From: Trileptium ribeirensis
Taxonomy: Eukaryota; Nematoda; Enoplea; Enoplida; Thoracostomopsidae
Length of the DNA stretch: 64,000 nucleotides
Assembly: GCA_030248225.1 (NCBI GenBank)
Contig: JASANE010012823.1
Coordinates: 1-64,000 of the forward strand
Direction: 5' to 3'
Under the pieces are notes generated by a model. It was not told the origin of the DNA. It saw nothing but the letters and a program-made list of their open reading frames with translations, and did no database searches. The translations under genes and the position numbers were made by a program. Below, one piece after another: positions 12,309-23,976 of the stretch (position 1 is the first letter of the stretch; each line of letters starts with the position of its first letter).

Positions 12309-13699
12309 TCATCAACTGACATCTTGACTTGGACAGCTGTTTTTACGGTCAAACGGTTGTGTAAAACTAACCGATATAGGTGTCGATTGGGAAGGGATAG
12401 GGTAGTGGGTTTACCCCTAAAGGTCGTACCCCCTCAAGCCAAATCTACACCCTTGAGGGCTATATACCCAGCAGGCTGTAACAGAGACTCTGTGAACTGC
12501 ACGAATGAATGTTCATTGAATGACGTCCTGAGTTGGACTGCTGTTTTCGACGCCTATGAATGTATAAAAGTGTCGATTACAAATGTCGATAACAAGGTGA
12601 CGTAGGTGGGGTTACTCCCTAAAGATCGGACCCATCTGACGCCTGAGCTATACCCCTAAAGGCTTCTTATCGCTCCACTCCCGGGTCCTCTTGGTCGCAG
12701 AGCTGTTTTCGCAGTCTATGCGTGCATAAATGTATGCGATTATAAGTGTCGATAGGAGAGCAGGACGTAGGTTGGATTGCCCCTAAGGATCAGACCCCTC
12801 TCCCGCCAAACCTACACGCGTACAGGGAACACATGTTTGGCAATTTATACATGTGTGAAAGTATGCGATTATGAGTTTCGACATGAGAGTGAGGAACATG
12901 GAGTTACCCCTAAAGGCCGGACCATTATCACGCAAAATTTACATCCCAGTTGATTCGTACCCCTCCCCTCTCCTCCTTCAGGTCGGAGAGCTTTTTGGCA
13001 GTCTATACGCGTATGAATGTATGCGATGATACGTGTTGATCGGAAGGAGCGGTAGGTGGGGTTACTCCCTAAGGGTCGTACCCATCTCACGCCAAACTTA
13101 CACCCCTAAAGAGTTCGCACCCCTCGCTCGTCCCTTCGCAGCCCCCTACTCCCACTCCTACCTCCCAGCCCCAGCTTCCTCCAGGTCGGATATTTGTTTT
13201 CTAGGTCTAGGTAAAAGTAAGCGATTTAAGTATCGATAGGAGGCCGGGTTAGGTTAGGTTGCCCCTAAGGATCACACCGCTATCCCGCCAACCCTACAAC
13301 ACTAAAGTCTTCGCATAACCCCCGCCTCCTCCAGGCAGGACAGCTGCTTTCGCGGTCTCTGTATTCATAAAAGTATACTATTATAAGTATCGCGATAGGA
13401 GGGCGAGGTAGGTGGGGTTACCCCTAACCGTTGGAGACTTCTAAATCCAAACTTCCAAATCAGTGCCCCTGAAGGCGCGGAATCACCCCCGCCTCCTCCA
13501 GGTTGGACAGCTCTTTTCGCAGTCTCTGCGTGAATAAAAGTATGCGATTATAAGTACCAATTGAGAGTGTCGTGTGCGTGGCGTTACTCCTAAGTGCCGA
13601 ACCATTCACAAGCTACTTCAACACCACTGATGGCTTCGCACCCCCTCCCCCTGCCGACCTTCCTCCAGGTCGGCATCTGTTTTCGCGGTCAGTGCGTGC
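12309..13699. repeat. ~160-bp satellite array, right arm
   Basis: Mirror image of the array at 2270-3660, with the same unit landmarks in reverse complement. Small differences such as GGTCGTACCC near 13076 against GGTCCGACCC in the left arm show independent mutation. Confidence 0.8.
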
Positions 13700-15121
13700 A
13701 CGTAAGGTAGCAATTTGAGTGTTGATGGGTTCGTGAGGTTACCCCTAAGAGTCTTACCACTATCACGGCAAATCTACGCTACTGAAGATTTCGCACCCCC
13801 TCCGCCCCCGTATTTCCCTCCAACCTTATCCCCCCTACCGCCGCACCCTGACGGCAGGAATTGGCACAAATAGGGTGATAATTGGCAAAAATTGGGGAAA
13901 ATTAGCAAAAAGTGGTGGAAATTAGTGAAAGTTTAACGCATATTGGCAAAAATTTGAGAAAGTTTTAACAAAAATGGGAAATATTTTGAGTTCCTGAAAA
14001 TTTTAAATATTTACCCCCTTTTCTTTAGTCCGCCCGAGACCATACGCCCCTATCACTGCGTAACTTGGAAACCTATGGTGTGCGAAAAATAAACTTGTTT
14101 ATGAAACACATTTCAAGCGAACGTGTTCACTAAACTGCGGTGTAGTTTTGGATAGGTGATCGCGACCAGCACCAACATGATACTATATCGGAAATAGTGA
14201 CCGAGCTCTTAATGGAGATTCGTGATTTACGAAGGATCATCGGTTTCAAGTCAGTTTAACTCATTTCATCAAGAATACAACTAGAAGTACACATCCACTA
14301 GTCTGAAGTGAGAAAAAGACATGAAGAAGTATCGTATAAAATGTTTATAAAATCACATGAAACCATAAAAAATATTTTGAACAAACAAAAAGCACTGAGA
14401 TATTTTGCCAACTGTAGCTAATGTATATTTCTCTAGAAGAACTTTCCTCATTACATCAATGACTTACAAATGCGTCTGATTGTACAGTTAAATGTTGGCA
14501 ATTTTAGTACAAATCGTAGCCCTTCGCTATTTATTCTGGAACTACAGATGGTTTATCCAAGTACATACGCAGCTTCCTTAAATTATAGATGATGCACTGG
14601 GCATAAGAGATCATGCTTGCCAAAATCACATCTACCCAGTTTTTTAGCCGTGACACCTACAATTGCACTAAAGCTGTTATTCATGAAAACATTGTTCAAG
14701 AAAAAACAATTGTATATATTTCTGCTCAAAAATCTACTGTTCTATCAGAATCGTCTTCGAACCATTTTTAACGCTCAGGCTAAAAGTTCCAGCATTCCAC
14801 AGCTGTAAAGTGAACATATCACCTGTGTGCAATTTGTGTTGCTTCCGCACTAACATGTGCAATTGTTATGTCGCTATTAACTTCCTAATCGAGCATGTTA
14901 TGGTTAATTTCTGAAAAACTTTGCACAGTGCAAAAACTTGAATATTACAAAATTTGCTACTTTTATACAACAGAAAACATTATGCAGAGTTTTTAACAGA
15001 ACTCTTCGTGATACGCCGTCTATGGTGACGCGATTGTGTAAAAAATATAGCTCTAAAGCCTGGCATTCCAGATCAAATAAAAGATTCACAAAATATATAT
15101 TGCATCTGTGCCGTAGTCGCA

Positions 15122-15286
15122 ATGCTGAGTCAATTCATTGCTACAACCACCTTGCTGGTATTGCTAAGTATAAGCTACAGCAGTGCACGATCAGTAACAA
15201 ATGCGGAAGTAACGTTGCGTTACAGCACAATTGCGCCAACTGATGACAGCGGTAAGACGGTGGATCCGGATATTGGAAAAGATGCA
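15122..15286 (+). CDS. Possible first exon, small secreted protein (right-arm copy)
   Basis: Mirror copy of the left-arm exon, with the same 55 codons ending at GTAAGG (15287) and the same alternative donor GTAAGA after 15251. In this copy the following exons, if any, would have to lie in the last ~680 bp of the arm or beyond 15968. I found no convincing continuation there: the next 2 kb is a 167-bp satellite. If the gene is real, this copy may be an orphan exon made by the inverted duplication. The function is not recognisable beyond probable secretion. Confidence 0.35.
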
Positions 15287-15968
15287 GTAAGGTTTTATGC
15301 TTTTTTCAAAGTTTTATTATCAAAATAAATTTTACATTATAGTTAAGCTGGCACATATAGTTATGTTTCTGAGGCAGAGCCACCAGAGAAAGGAAATTTC
15401 ACGAAAATTAACAGAAATTGGGAAAATTTGCACAAATTTGGTAAAAACTGGAGAAAATTTTAACAAACGATGAGAAAAATTGGCAAAAAATTGGGGAAAA
15501 TTTTTCAAAATCGGTGACATTTGTGTGTTTCTAAAAAATTTCAAAAATCACTCCCTGCCCTCTCCCCCACCCCCGACTTACTCCCCCGTGTAGCTGACCT
15601 CACTCCCCGTCGAGACCACCTACCCATTAGCCGACGCACTTTGATTACCAATGATATATGCATTTGAATATGCATATGAAACAAATGATAAATATAATTA
15701 ATTCGACACACGTAGAGAAACATAAACTATTAGTAAATATTGTGAGGATACCTGAGAAGACACTACATATAGTGTTGTAGCACTCAAGAAGTTTTAGAAA
15801 TAGGTTTTTGGACCTAGTTATCCAGTATGTAGGTTTGTATGGGTGATTTTAGTATGAATAGATAGCGCTGGAAACGAGTTGAACCGTGGCAACTACGGCC
15901 GCATCCGGTCACAGGTTCCTGAGATGCCGGAAAACCGTCCATTTAAGAATTTAGCCATTACATTTCGC

Positions 15969-16590
15969 TTTTTTATCTTTTAACACCAAACGCTAACTTG
16001 TCAACGACATTGTCTGTTGACGTTAAATTTGGTATCAATCGACGTGATTCGAAACAGTGATGGTGCGTGCGGAACCTTGACAGATGTAAGATATTTGACT
16101 CTGCTTGAAGTTTAGCCAAAAATCCGGTCTAATTTGTCTCATTTTCGGCATAAATGTCGGGCAAATCTTTTCGTTTTTGAACTTTTTGCTTGAACTAAAA
16201 TCTTGCCAATCAAACAAAATATTTTCGTTAGCTGTGAGCGTACAATTGATTAAATTAAAAAATTATTTTTGGTCTAATATTAATAGTGGTGAACTATTTT
16301 CGTGTTCAACACTACCTTACGCGTTTTTAGCACTTTGGACCGATTTATGACATTTTTCACGATATACTGACTTTGATTGAATATACCTCGTGAACCAGGA
16401 AAAAATCAAAAATCTAAAGATGATTTTCGTACTTGTCCGAAGAGTGCGTAAAAAATTTGATTTATATATGTTGAAAATTGAGGGACTAGATAGCTTTTGA
16501 ATAACCCCGAAGTCCAACATTTCTAGTTAGGTGGTTGTGATTTTGGACTTTGGCCGGATTTGGTATTTATACCCGTTTTAAATCAAACTT
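15969..16590. other. Unrecognised sequence right of the palindrome
   Basis: AT-rich, with no tandem repeat, splice-supported coding segment or inverted repeat that I can see. The short ORFs on both strands are uninformative. Confidence 0.5.
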
Positions 16591-17670
16591 GCTAATTGGC
16601 GGCCTTTTAGCTACTTTTCACCCATATAGCTTCTCTGGTGTCCAGCGAGCTCCTACGGCTCCCTGACTGCCCTATTGGAAGCCCCAGGATAGCTGAAAAC
16701 CGTTAAATCACCATTTTTTATTAATAAATTTAGGTGTTTAGACCGGTTTTTGCTCTTAACTTGCTAATTAGTGGTCTTTCAGATACTATTCAAAAATATT
16801 CAACCTCTGTGGTGTCCAGCGGAATCTCTGGCATCCCCCTTTGAACAGCCCAGGATAGCTGCAAACCTAAAATTACCATTTTTTGGTCAAATGTAGGTGT
16901 TTAGAACCGTTTTTTCCATACTTAGTAGCTGGCGGCCTTTGAACTACTTTTCACTTATACCGTGCATTTCTGGTGTCCAGCGGAGCTCCTGGGCTCTGGC
17001 ATCCCCTTGAGACCCTCAGGATAGCTGAAATACCTCTACCATTTTTTGGTCAAACTTGGTTATTTAGACCCAGTTTTTGGTCTGAACTAGATAGTTTGCG
17101 GCCTTTAAGCTACACTTCACCAATATCCCGCCTCCCTGGTGTCTTGCTGAGACACATGGCCTGTCTGGCACCCCCTCGAGACCCCCACTATAGCTGAAAA
17201 ACCTCAGATTATCATTTTATGGTCAAATGTGGTTGTTTAGACCCGGTTTTTCCAAACTTGCTAACTGGGGGCCTTTGAACAACTTTTTACCTGCTCCCTT
17301 GATTTATGGTATCCAGCAAAGCCCATGAATTATCCGACACCCCTTTGACACCCCCCGGATAGCTGAAAAACCTAGAATTACCATTTTATGGTCAGATGTA
17401 GGTGTTTAGACCCGTTTTTCCAAACTTGCTAACTGGCGGCCTTTGAGCTACTTTTTATCCGAACCCTGCATTTATGGTGACCAGCGGACCTCCTGGGCTG
17501 TCTGGCATCCCCTAGAGACTCTCAGGATAGCTGAAAAACTCTACCATTTTTTGGTCAAATTTAGTTATTTGGACACGTTTTTTGGCTCGAACTTGCTATG
17601 CCTTTAAGCTACTTTTCACCCATATCCCGCCTCCCCGGTGTCCAGCTGGCCCCATGGCCTGAGCAATACG
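16590..17670 (+). repeat. ~167-bp satellite array (about 6.5 units)
   Basis: Repeated landmarks are GGTCAAATGTAGGTGTTTAG, CTAACTGGCGGCCTTTGAGC, TGGTGTCCAGCGGA and CCAGGATAGCTGAAAA. The GGTGTCCAGC landmark falls near 16638, 16811, 16972, 17138, 17308, 17476 and 17636, giving a spacing of 160-173 bp. Units are 75-90 percent alike by eye. It starts about 620 bp outside the palindrome. Confidence 0.85.
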
Positions 17671-17689
17671 TAACTGAACGTACAAGATA

Positions 17690-17980
17690 TCGCGATTCAT
17701 TGAAAAATAAGCAATTTTTGTTCGAAAATGCTAAAAATGGGCGGACACGCATAACTAATTACTTAATTACTAATTAACTAAAGCAAATTTTTGACGAAAT
17801 CTATATGTCTTGCACTTATCCGATATTAGGCATTTCAAACAAAAAAGTTATTTTAAAATCGTCCCAGTATCTATTGAGGAGTTATTTTAAAATCGTCCCA
17901 GTAGCTATTGAGACGGACGGACAGACAGTGTCGATTTTCCCCCTCTGACGAAAACAAAAACGCTTCGTTCCGCATAATAA
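17690..17980 (-). mobile_element. Dispersed ~290-bp repeat, copy 1
   Basis: In reverse complement it matches 28620-28880: CGAAGCGTTTTT, then GTCCGTC, then CTTTTTTGTTTGAAA, then TTAATTAGTAATTA. Copy 1 has an internal 34-bp tandem duplication (17847-17880 and 17881-17914). Type unknown. Confidence 0.6.
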
Positions 17981-17999
17981 AATATAAATGTATATGCAT

Positions 18000-18312
18000 G
18001 AGTAAACTTAAGCTGCGCCGCTTACCATCCTCTTTTGTCAAAAGCAAATGCCCTTTTGTTGTTTACTAAACCCAAATTCTATTATTTTTGTAAAAAAAAT
18101 ATAGAAATTAGTCCGTTTCAGATTTCATACGTTACAATAATTTGAAAGTGTTCGCGAACACATTGGTTTTAAAGTGCAGGTACTGAATTGCATACGCTGA
18201 TGGCTTTATGGAACAGAAAAATGTCGAAATTGGACACGGCTATTGAAATCCGAATTTTGTTCTCTAACAACGTGGTGTGGAAAGAGGATGGCGGTGCATC
18301 TTAAGTTTACTC
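18000..18312 (+). mobile_element. MITE, GAGTAAACTTAAG family, copy 1
   Basis: The inverted ends are GAGTAAACTTAAGCTGCGCC with CCATCCTCTTT, and AAAGAGGATGG with TGCATCTTAAGTTTACTC. A reverse-oriented copy lies at 31892-32211. Shared interior words include TGTTCGCGAACA and GGAACAGAAAAATGTCGAAA. Non-coding. Confidence 0.75.
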
Positions 18313-19095
18313 TAGCAATACTATAAGTAGTTAAAATATATACTATACATTTTCTACCACATATATACTGCCCCATACGATATCGCAATGCTGCTACATG
18401 TAGTCGTAAATCTATATTCCAGCTTAATACCTAATCTGTGTGATAATAGTCATATAAACATACGAATGCATGGTCACCTTATATTCTAGGGGAGTATAAT
18501 CAGTCGCACCACGCCGTGAATTTTAACATCGAAGTTCATTTTATTAGAATTTATTTTAATTTTTTATTGGCATGTTACTTTGTATACAACATATCCCAAC
18601 TGGGTAAAAATTCGCCCCAATTTTTGCCTGTTTGTGCCAATTTTCCAAAAATTTTGCTAAATTTTTGATAATTTATACCAGTTTTACAGAAATATTACCC
18701 AATTTTTTCGAATTTTCCTAAACTTATCGGACACTAATTGTTTAGGCTAAAGCTGGTTAGGTGGGTTGGGGAGTAAATTTGGCTTGACGCAGAGGGTCCG
18801 ACCGTCACGTTTAACCCAGCTATGGACACCTAGTGAGTGATGTATGTAAATAGCCGTGAAATAAATGACAAGATAACCTAGGTACGCTTGTCGCTGCTTT
18901 TTATTTTTGTGACTTCAGAGCATGATAATGATATTGGTAAACTCAGGGGTCCTCCGCGAAAGGGAAACTTTTAAAACATGGAAAATGAGCAGTTTAACCG
19001 ATAACAATTAGTACCAGACGCACGTCTGGGTGGTTCTCAAAACGGTCATAATAATCACCTGGTTGCCCAAATATAACGTTGCAATGTTTGGTAAC
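18313..19095. other. Non-coding stretch with AATTTTTGCC array
   Basis: It holds the short-period AATTTTTGCC array at 18590-18720, followed by a G-rich segment (GGTTAGGTGGGTTGGGGAGT, GGGTCCGACCG) that resembles the palindrome satellite. No gene seen. Confidence 0.5.
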
Positions 19096-19103
19096 GTATT
19101 AGT

Positions 19104-20185
19104 CAGGAAATAACCGGAACCGTCCATTTAAACCGGATCCGGAACCGGAACCGGAACCTGGTCTTCGAAATTTATATATAGTAAAACAGATGATGGAAGA
19201 AATGAAGGTATAGTGGATTTAAAATGCATTAAAAATAACTTTTACATTAAACTTAATGTATTGCGATGGTATTATTGCCTTTTTGGACATTCAGAGCAAA
19301 AAAATGTCTTACACTATACATCGTTGCGTATACTTCGTCAAATCGAATGTGTTTACAAAGCTTGGAGCGTAGAATACACACTTTCGCTCTGTCTCCAGTC
19401 GCCTCCCTTTACTACACATACGTTTGTGGCGTGTTCTGTAGGAAACTTAAAATTATTGGTTTATATGATTCTAAGAGAAAATAATAGGTAGAAGGTAATT
19501 TTCTGATCAGTTGTTAGAGACATTTTTAGGCAGCGTTGGACATACAGTGCCCGTCAGTTAGATCATAATGATAATAACTCTCTAATCAGAATGCTATAAA
19601 TGAGACACACTGTGATGCTGCTCGCACAGTTTGAATAAATACAGTTCATTGCCAAGAAAGCAGTTTCTAGCTGCGTTGCATATAACGTTAGTTTACTTCA
19701 ATTTAGACTGATTTACCAAGTTTACAAGCGCACTGGCGGGTGCTTGACGTAATTTATGCTAGTCAAGCATACCCTAAGTACTTCTGCGTAAGCCATACTC
19801 TGTTACCGAGTTGGACCGGTTTAACTCAAACGTATCCCACAGACTACTGGATGTGTAAAATAGCTGCTACAAGCATCGACCTGGCTTTAATTTAACAAAC
19901 TCCTGCAGGTTATTATCAAAAATTCCTGCTCAAATTATGTGCCCTACTTACGTTTCACACGGCAAATTGGTTAGTTAATCTTTTCTTTTGCTTGGTTGTA
20001 TTGGAGCTTGACCATTGTGTAATATATATTACATATGTTCGGATGACAGGATGAAGCAAAAAACGTGGAAAATTTCAAACAAAATTTTTAAACCGGAATT
20101 CCGGTTCCGGTATGGTTTTTGCCCTTTGCCGGAACCGCAACCGGAACACGATTTTCGCCGGAACCGGAATTCCGGTTACTCCCTG
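19104..20185 (+). mobile_element. hAT-type MITE, copy 1, with intact 8-bp TSD
   Basis: The element runs from CAGGAAATAACCGGAACCG to CCGGAATTCCGGTTACTCCCTG. It is flanked by the perfect 8-bp direct repeat GTATTAGT (19096-19103 and 20186-20193). An 8-bp duplication together with CAGGG-type ends is diagnostic of hAT transposons. The interior is non-coding and its ends are dense in CCGGAACC blocks. A reverse-oriented relative lies at 50411-51545. No transposase is encoded, so it must have been mobilised in trans. Confidence 0.85.
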
Positions 20186-20193
20186 GTATTAGT

Positions 20194-20560
20194 GTATCTG
20201 TTTTATCAAATACAATATTTTGTTTTACCTCGTATTCTCTACGACGACATAAATACGTATATGAATGAGCTGTCTTGTCGTAAATTTCTGCTGTACCAGG
20301 AAAATTTACTGTCTGTAAAAAAGGAAAAAAGCGCAATTCGAACGGTTGAAACTTTGAACAGAAAATTAACATTATGAAGTCTCGGGTTTTAAACCCCATG
20401 GTGATATAACAGTTATACATGCTCTTTAGTGATTTGTAAATGTTATATATCGCTGCATTGGCAGTAAAATTTCGCAGCCGGGTTCTGTGTTGTATTTTAA
20501 TAAGAATCTAAATGCGGTATTTAAACCTCTCTTTGTAATAAATAAGCATAAGTAGTAACT
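20194..20560. other. Unrecognised AT-rich stretch
   Basis: No repeat partner or coding signal was noticed. The ORFs spanning its left edge run across the hAT element end and are not genes. Confidence 0.4.
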
Positions 20561-21120
20561 GGTAAAGCAAGGGGAAATGAAGCGAGACTTGCTCTGACAC
20601 CGTCCCGCACAGCCAATATGGCGTTAAAACAGTGAAACTAACTAGTTTAACGGGTTAAATAACCATGTGATCTAATAGTTCACCCCCAACGACCAAAATA
20701 GCTGCTTTGTAAAGATTTTGAAATTTTCACTTGTTTGGGGTATTTGTTAAACTTTGGCTAACAGCTCGAACACGACTGGACTGACAAAATGCATAATAGC
20801 ATAGTTGTGGCACTCGATGAGAGGATTCTGCATGGTGGCCCCACGGAGCCTGTATCTCGATATATAAGTTGCGAAAGATAACCGGATGGCCTAATTTCAA
20901 AAAATGTGACTCGTGACCTTTTGAGGCCCATTTTGACCCAAAAGGGGTGTTTGGCGGGATTAGCGTCTAATGCAAGCGCACAAATAGACTGAATTTGAGA
21001 TCAAATAAAAAAATTTGTAAGGAGCCATGCATTCGGTGATGAGTTATGATCTCCACAGTCGGACAACAAATAAGTTTTTACGATTTTGCCGTTAGCAAAG
21101 CTATTAGAGGAAACTCCACT
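20560..21120 (+). repeat. Dispersed repeat, copy 1
   Basis: It shares an ordered series of words with 62750-63080: AGTTTAACGGGTTAAATAAC, then GCTCGAA with CAC, then AAAATGCA, then a GTTATGA-like block and GGACAACAA. Divergence is high. Class unknown. Confidence 0.5.
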
Positions 21121-21279
21121 CGCTCCGTTTAAATAAAAGCATTCAACACTGACTCACCCGCGGTGAACATTAAACAGTTCTTGTTGACTTTTTGGGAATT
21201 ATTCGTTCTTAATGAAAACTTTGAATACTTTATCTTACATTTGGAGCTTATTAGCATTAAAATTGGGAGCTTGTTTCAT

Positions 21280-22215
21280 CATCAAGGTGGAGAATTCAGA
21301 GTGTTGAACATGCACAGCTATATTGAGCATAAACACAGAATTATCCGAATATGAGCTATGTTGTTTTAATCGTGGAGGAGATGTACCCCTGAGTGCATTA
21401 TTTAGAAACTCACATTATGTGCAACTAATTATGAAGTGATATACAAAATGACACAAATAGCACCCATATAGCTACTGCAGTTGCGGAGATATTGCCGTTT
21501 TTGTGTATTCTTGGTCTCATGAGTCCTTTTAAAACACCATTTTGAACCAATCTTGCAGCGTAAATAATTACAACAGCATACTCTGTACAGCTGTATAAAG
21601 GGTAAATTACTATACCAAATGAGAGCAATAAAATCTATATATATAACTCGACGGTTATGGAGATATCTTTTTGTTTGGGTCCCATGTGCCCACTGACAGC
21701 CCCACCTTCACAGAACACTCCTGCGTAAATAGTGACGACAGCAGCATACTGGGTGCAGCAATATAAAGGGCAAATTATTTTACAAAATGAGACCAGTAAC
21801 ACCCATATAGGCATATAGCTATGGCGGTTGTGAAGATCTTGTCGCTTTCTCGTATATTCGGTCCTATTGAAACACTGACAACACTATTTAGACACAACCA
21901 TGCAGCTAAGATATTGTCATTTTCGTGTATTTTGGATCTCATCGACCTAACTAAAAACCTTTTTGACCCAGTTTGTGTATCCTAAAGGAGCTATGTAGCA
22001 AAACAAGATAGGTTTTTAGGACAAAGCATCCTAATTTGGCTAAGATATCTTCATCGGTTGTCTAGAGATACAATCCATAATGTGTATAGTAGGACACCGT
22101 TTTTACAAGATCCGAGCTCGTTTGACCCATACAGGTCGAAATTTACCGCTCTGGCCAGTCAGAATTCTTCGCTACGCTCGTTCCGCTCACTACACTCAGC
22201 GTTCAATGATATTCG
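21280..22215 (+). repeat. Inverted-repeat family, arm 1 (with ~170-bp internal repeats)
   Basis: The outer part matches the reverse complement of 23350-23410 (GAATTC, AGTGTTGAA, CAGCTATATT). The inner part matches the reverse complement of 22872-23290 (TTTGGCTAAGATATCTTCA, GAATTCTTCGCTACGCTC). Between them lie diverged ~170-bp units with the phrase TTTTGTGTATT, GGTCTCATG, GTAAATAATTACAACAGC. Confidence 0.6.
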
Positions 22216-22414
22216 TAGATTCAACGTTTGGGCCTGCAGTTGGTGGAGTAGTACTCCACGCCATGCCTCATAGTCTGCATAAGTTCGGTACTAATAGCAC
22301 TGTAGTATTCCAAAACACGTCTTCCTGTCCAATATGCAGGATATTTGAACATTTTTCATAGCCGGCACAACTTTTGAACAAGACAACTTTGTAAATAAGC
22401 GATCTAGGCACATA

Positions 22415-22545
22415 GAGTTCTCGCCGCAACTGATTATGGCCTTAACAGCAAGCGAGCAACGAACGAACAAAATGCAAACTGTAGAATTTAAAAATAATAT
22501 TTTATTTTCCCACGAGCAAGTTGCAAGCGAGCAATTGTGACGAGT
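22415..22545. mobile_element. Small MITE, copy 1
   Basis: About 130 bp whose ends resemble inverted CAATTTGACTGCCGCTTTACGAGC-type sequence. The interior reads AGCGAGCAACGAACGAACAAAA. Related to 28338-28470. It sits in the loop between arms 1 and 2. Confidence 0.45.
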
Positions 22546-22871
22546 ACTTTATATCATGCGAAAAAATGATATAAATCAAAACCAGATTGTAATAGTTTCT
22601 TTTTTCGTTGAGTTTGCGCGATTTTTAATACATCAATTATCGTAGCCTGTGATTATAATTCTTGTTAGTTAAGAATATACCCATACCACTAAAATAGTCC
22701 GCATTATCATGTAATGAGATAAAATGGTAAGTTATATGTCTGAGAAGGATAATAAATATAGCTACTTCAGCAGGAAAGAATTAACAAGAATATGATAATT
22801 AGAAATTAGACTACAGAAAAAACGCATATATTGTAAGATCCGATAATGTAACGTACGATCAATTTTACTGC

Positions 22872-23410
22872 GAGTGGCATTATTGAATTCTGAGTGTAGT
22901 GAGTGAATCGAGCGTAGAGAAGAATTCTTGCTGGTCTGAGCAGTAAATTTCGTCGGCGTTCGTTTCTGGGTTTTTGGGGTGACACGCATAACTCAATTTT
23001 GGATGGGCGAATTGACTCGCGGCTTAGCTCATATGAATGTATAAAATCTCTGTTTGCACACTCTAGTTATTCGCGAAAATGGATTTTAACTTCGGTTTGT
23101 AAAAGTAGGCCATTTGGGCTCGAGTAGGGCATAAAACACATAATGGATTATATCTGGTGAAGATATTTTAGCCAAATTAAGTTGATTTTGCAGTGCAAAA
23201 AGCTGTATAACGATGCACATCATGCTTTGCTACATGGCAATTTTAATATGCACAATCTGGGTCAAAAAGGTTATGGTGAGTGCCAAAATAATCTAAGAAC
23301 GATTAAAGCAACTATGGCTGATATTAAGATCATTTGTTGCTGTTTAATATAGCTGGCGTACGTCTGTCTGAATTAGATATTCAACACTCAGAATTAACCA
23401 CCTTGGCGAT
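22872..23410 (-). repeat. Inverted-repeat family, arm 2
   Basis: Reverse-complement partner of arm 1 (GAGCGTAGAGAAGAATTCTT, GAAGATATTTTAGCCAAATT, ATATTCAACACTCAGAATTA). It ends about 190 bp before the first visible HMG-gene exon and lies inverted to arm 3 across that exon. Confidence 0.6.
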
Positions 23411-23602
23411 AAGATTAGCTACTATTTGTACCAAAAACATGCGATAAATTATGTGTTTCGCTATCACCCCGCTTCAAATAAGCAACGGAACGACATAAAG
23501 TAATGTGAATAAAGCTTAGCCGCTGCTGAAATGGATAGTATAATTACATTCATAGAAAGCCTTTGGTGTTTTCATCCTTTTTGGTAACATGTATCACTTT
23601 AG

Positions 23603-23976
23603 AATCCAACATGGGGTTCTCAACAAAGCCCTGCTCCTTCTAGTGTTTGTGGTGGCGGACAGGTTCAAACTGCAGCCGCATCGACCAGCAACACAAGCTT
23701 ATTGCGCGCGTGCTTGAGCCAGGGTCCACAAACATCTAATGCAGCCGCTGCCTGCAGCGGTAGTGTGTCAGCTTCCAACTGCGAACAAAATAAATTTCAC
23801 ATGCCGTCGAATTTGTCGACCACGCCTGTTCTTGGTCACGGGCGTTCTGGAAGTGTTAAGCCGAAACGAAAGGGAAAGGCTGATCGGTTTTCGGTCTCCA
23901 ATGGAAGAGAAACCCCGGGCAGCAACAACTCATCACCATCGAAGCGATTTGCTGTTCCGCGCCCGCCTAAAACTGC
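23603..23976 (+). CDS. HMG20-like gene, exon (basic, Ser-rich linker)
   Basis: Acceptor CACTTTAG at 23602 and donor GC|GTAAGT after 23976. The 124 codons plus two bases stay open in the frame that joins the next exon. The protein is low-complexity (Ala, Ser, Asn, Gln) up to about codon 75, then basic with KPKRKGKADRF and SPSKRFAVPRPPKTA, the lead-in to the HMG box. The frame is also open a little upstream of the acceptor, so the exact 5' edge is inferred. Confidence 0.75.

Larger units (their letters stand above)
8110..15968 (-). repeat. Right arm of the 16-kb palindrome
   Basis: Mirror copy of 1-7856. Pairing ends at CATTTCGC (15961-15968), followed by unpaired TTTTTTATC. No target-site duplication can be tested because the left flank lies outside the window. 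Arm differences are real and patchy. The segment near 9743-9765 is clearly more diverged from its partner near 6200-6225 than its surroundings are, which argues against a simple hairpin read artefact. Confidence 0.95.

Noticed and set aside
15332..15544. 70-79-codon ORFs rich in Phe at the palindrome ends (422-661 and 15332-15544)
   Set aside because: They translate the AATTTTTGCC array; the Phe-rich composition comes from T runs.
1..15968. Palindrome as a simple read or assembly hairpin artefact
   Set aside because: Arms differ by scattered SNPs, indels and a diverged patch, and a unique 253-bp spacer separates them. A hairpin read would give near-identical arms. Not fully excluded without reads.
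20015..20377. 120-codon ORF and its antisense 110-codon partner
   Set aside because: They span the right end of the hAT MITE and its CCGGAACC blocks, so they are not a gene.
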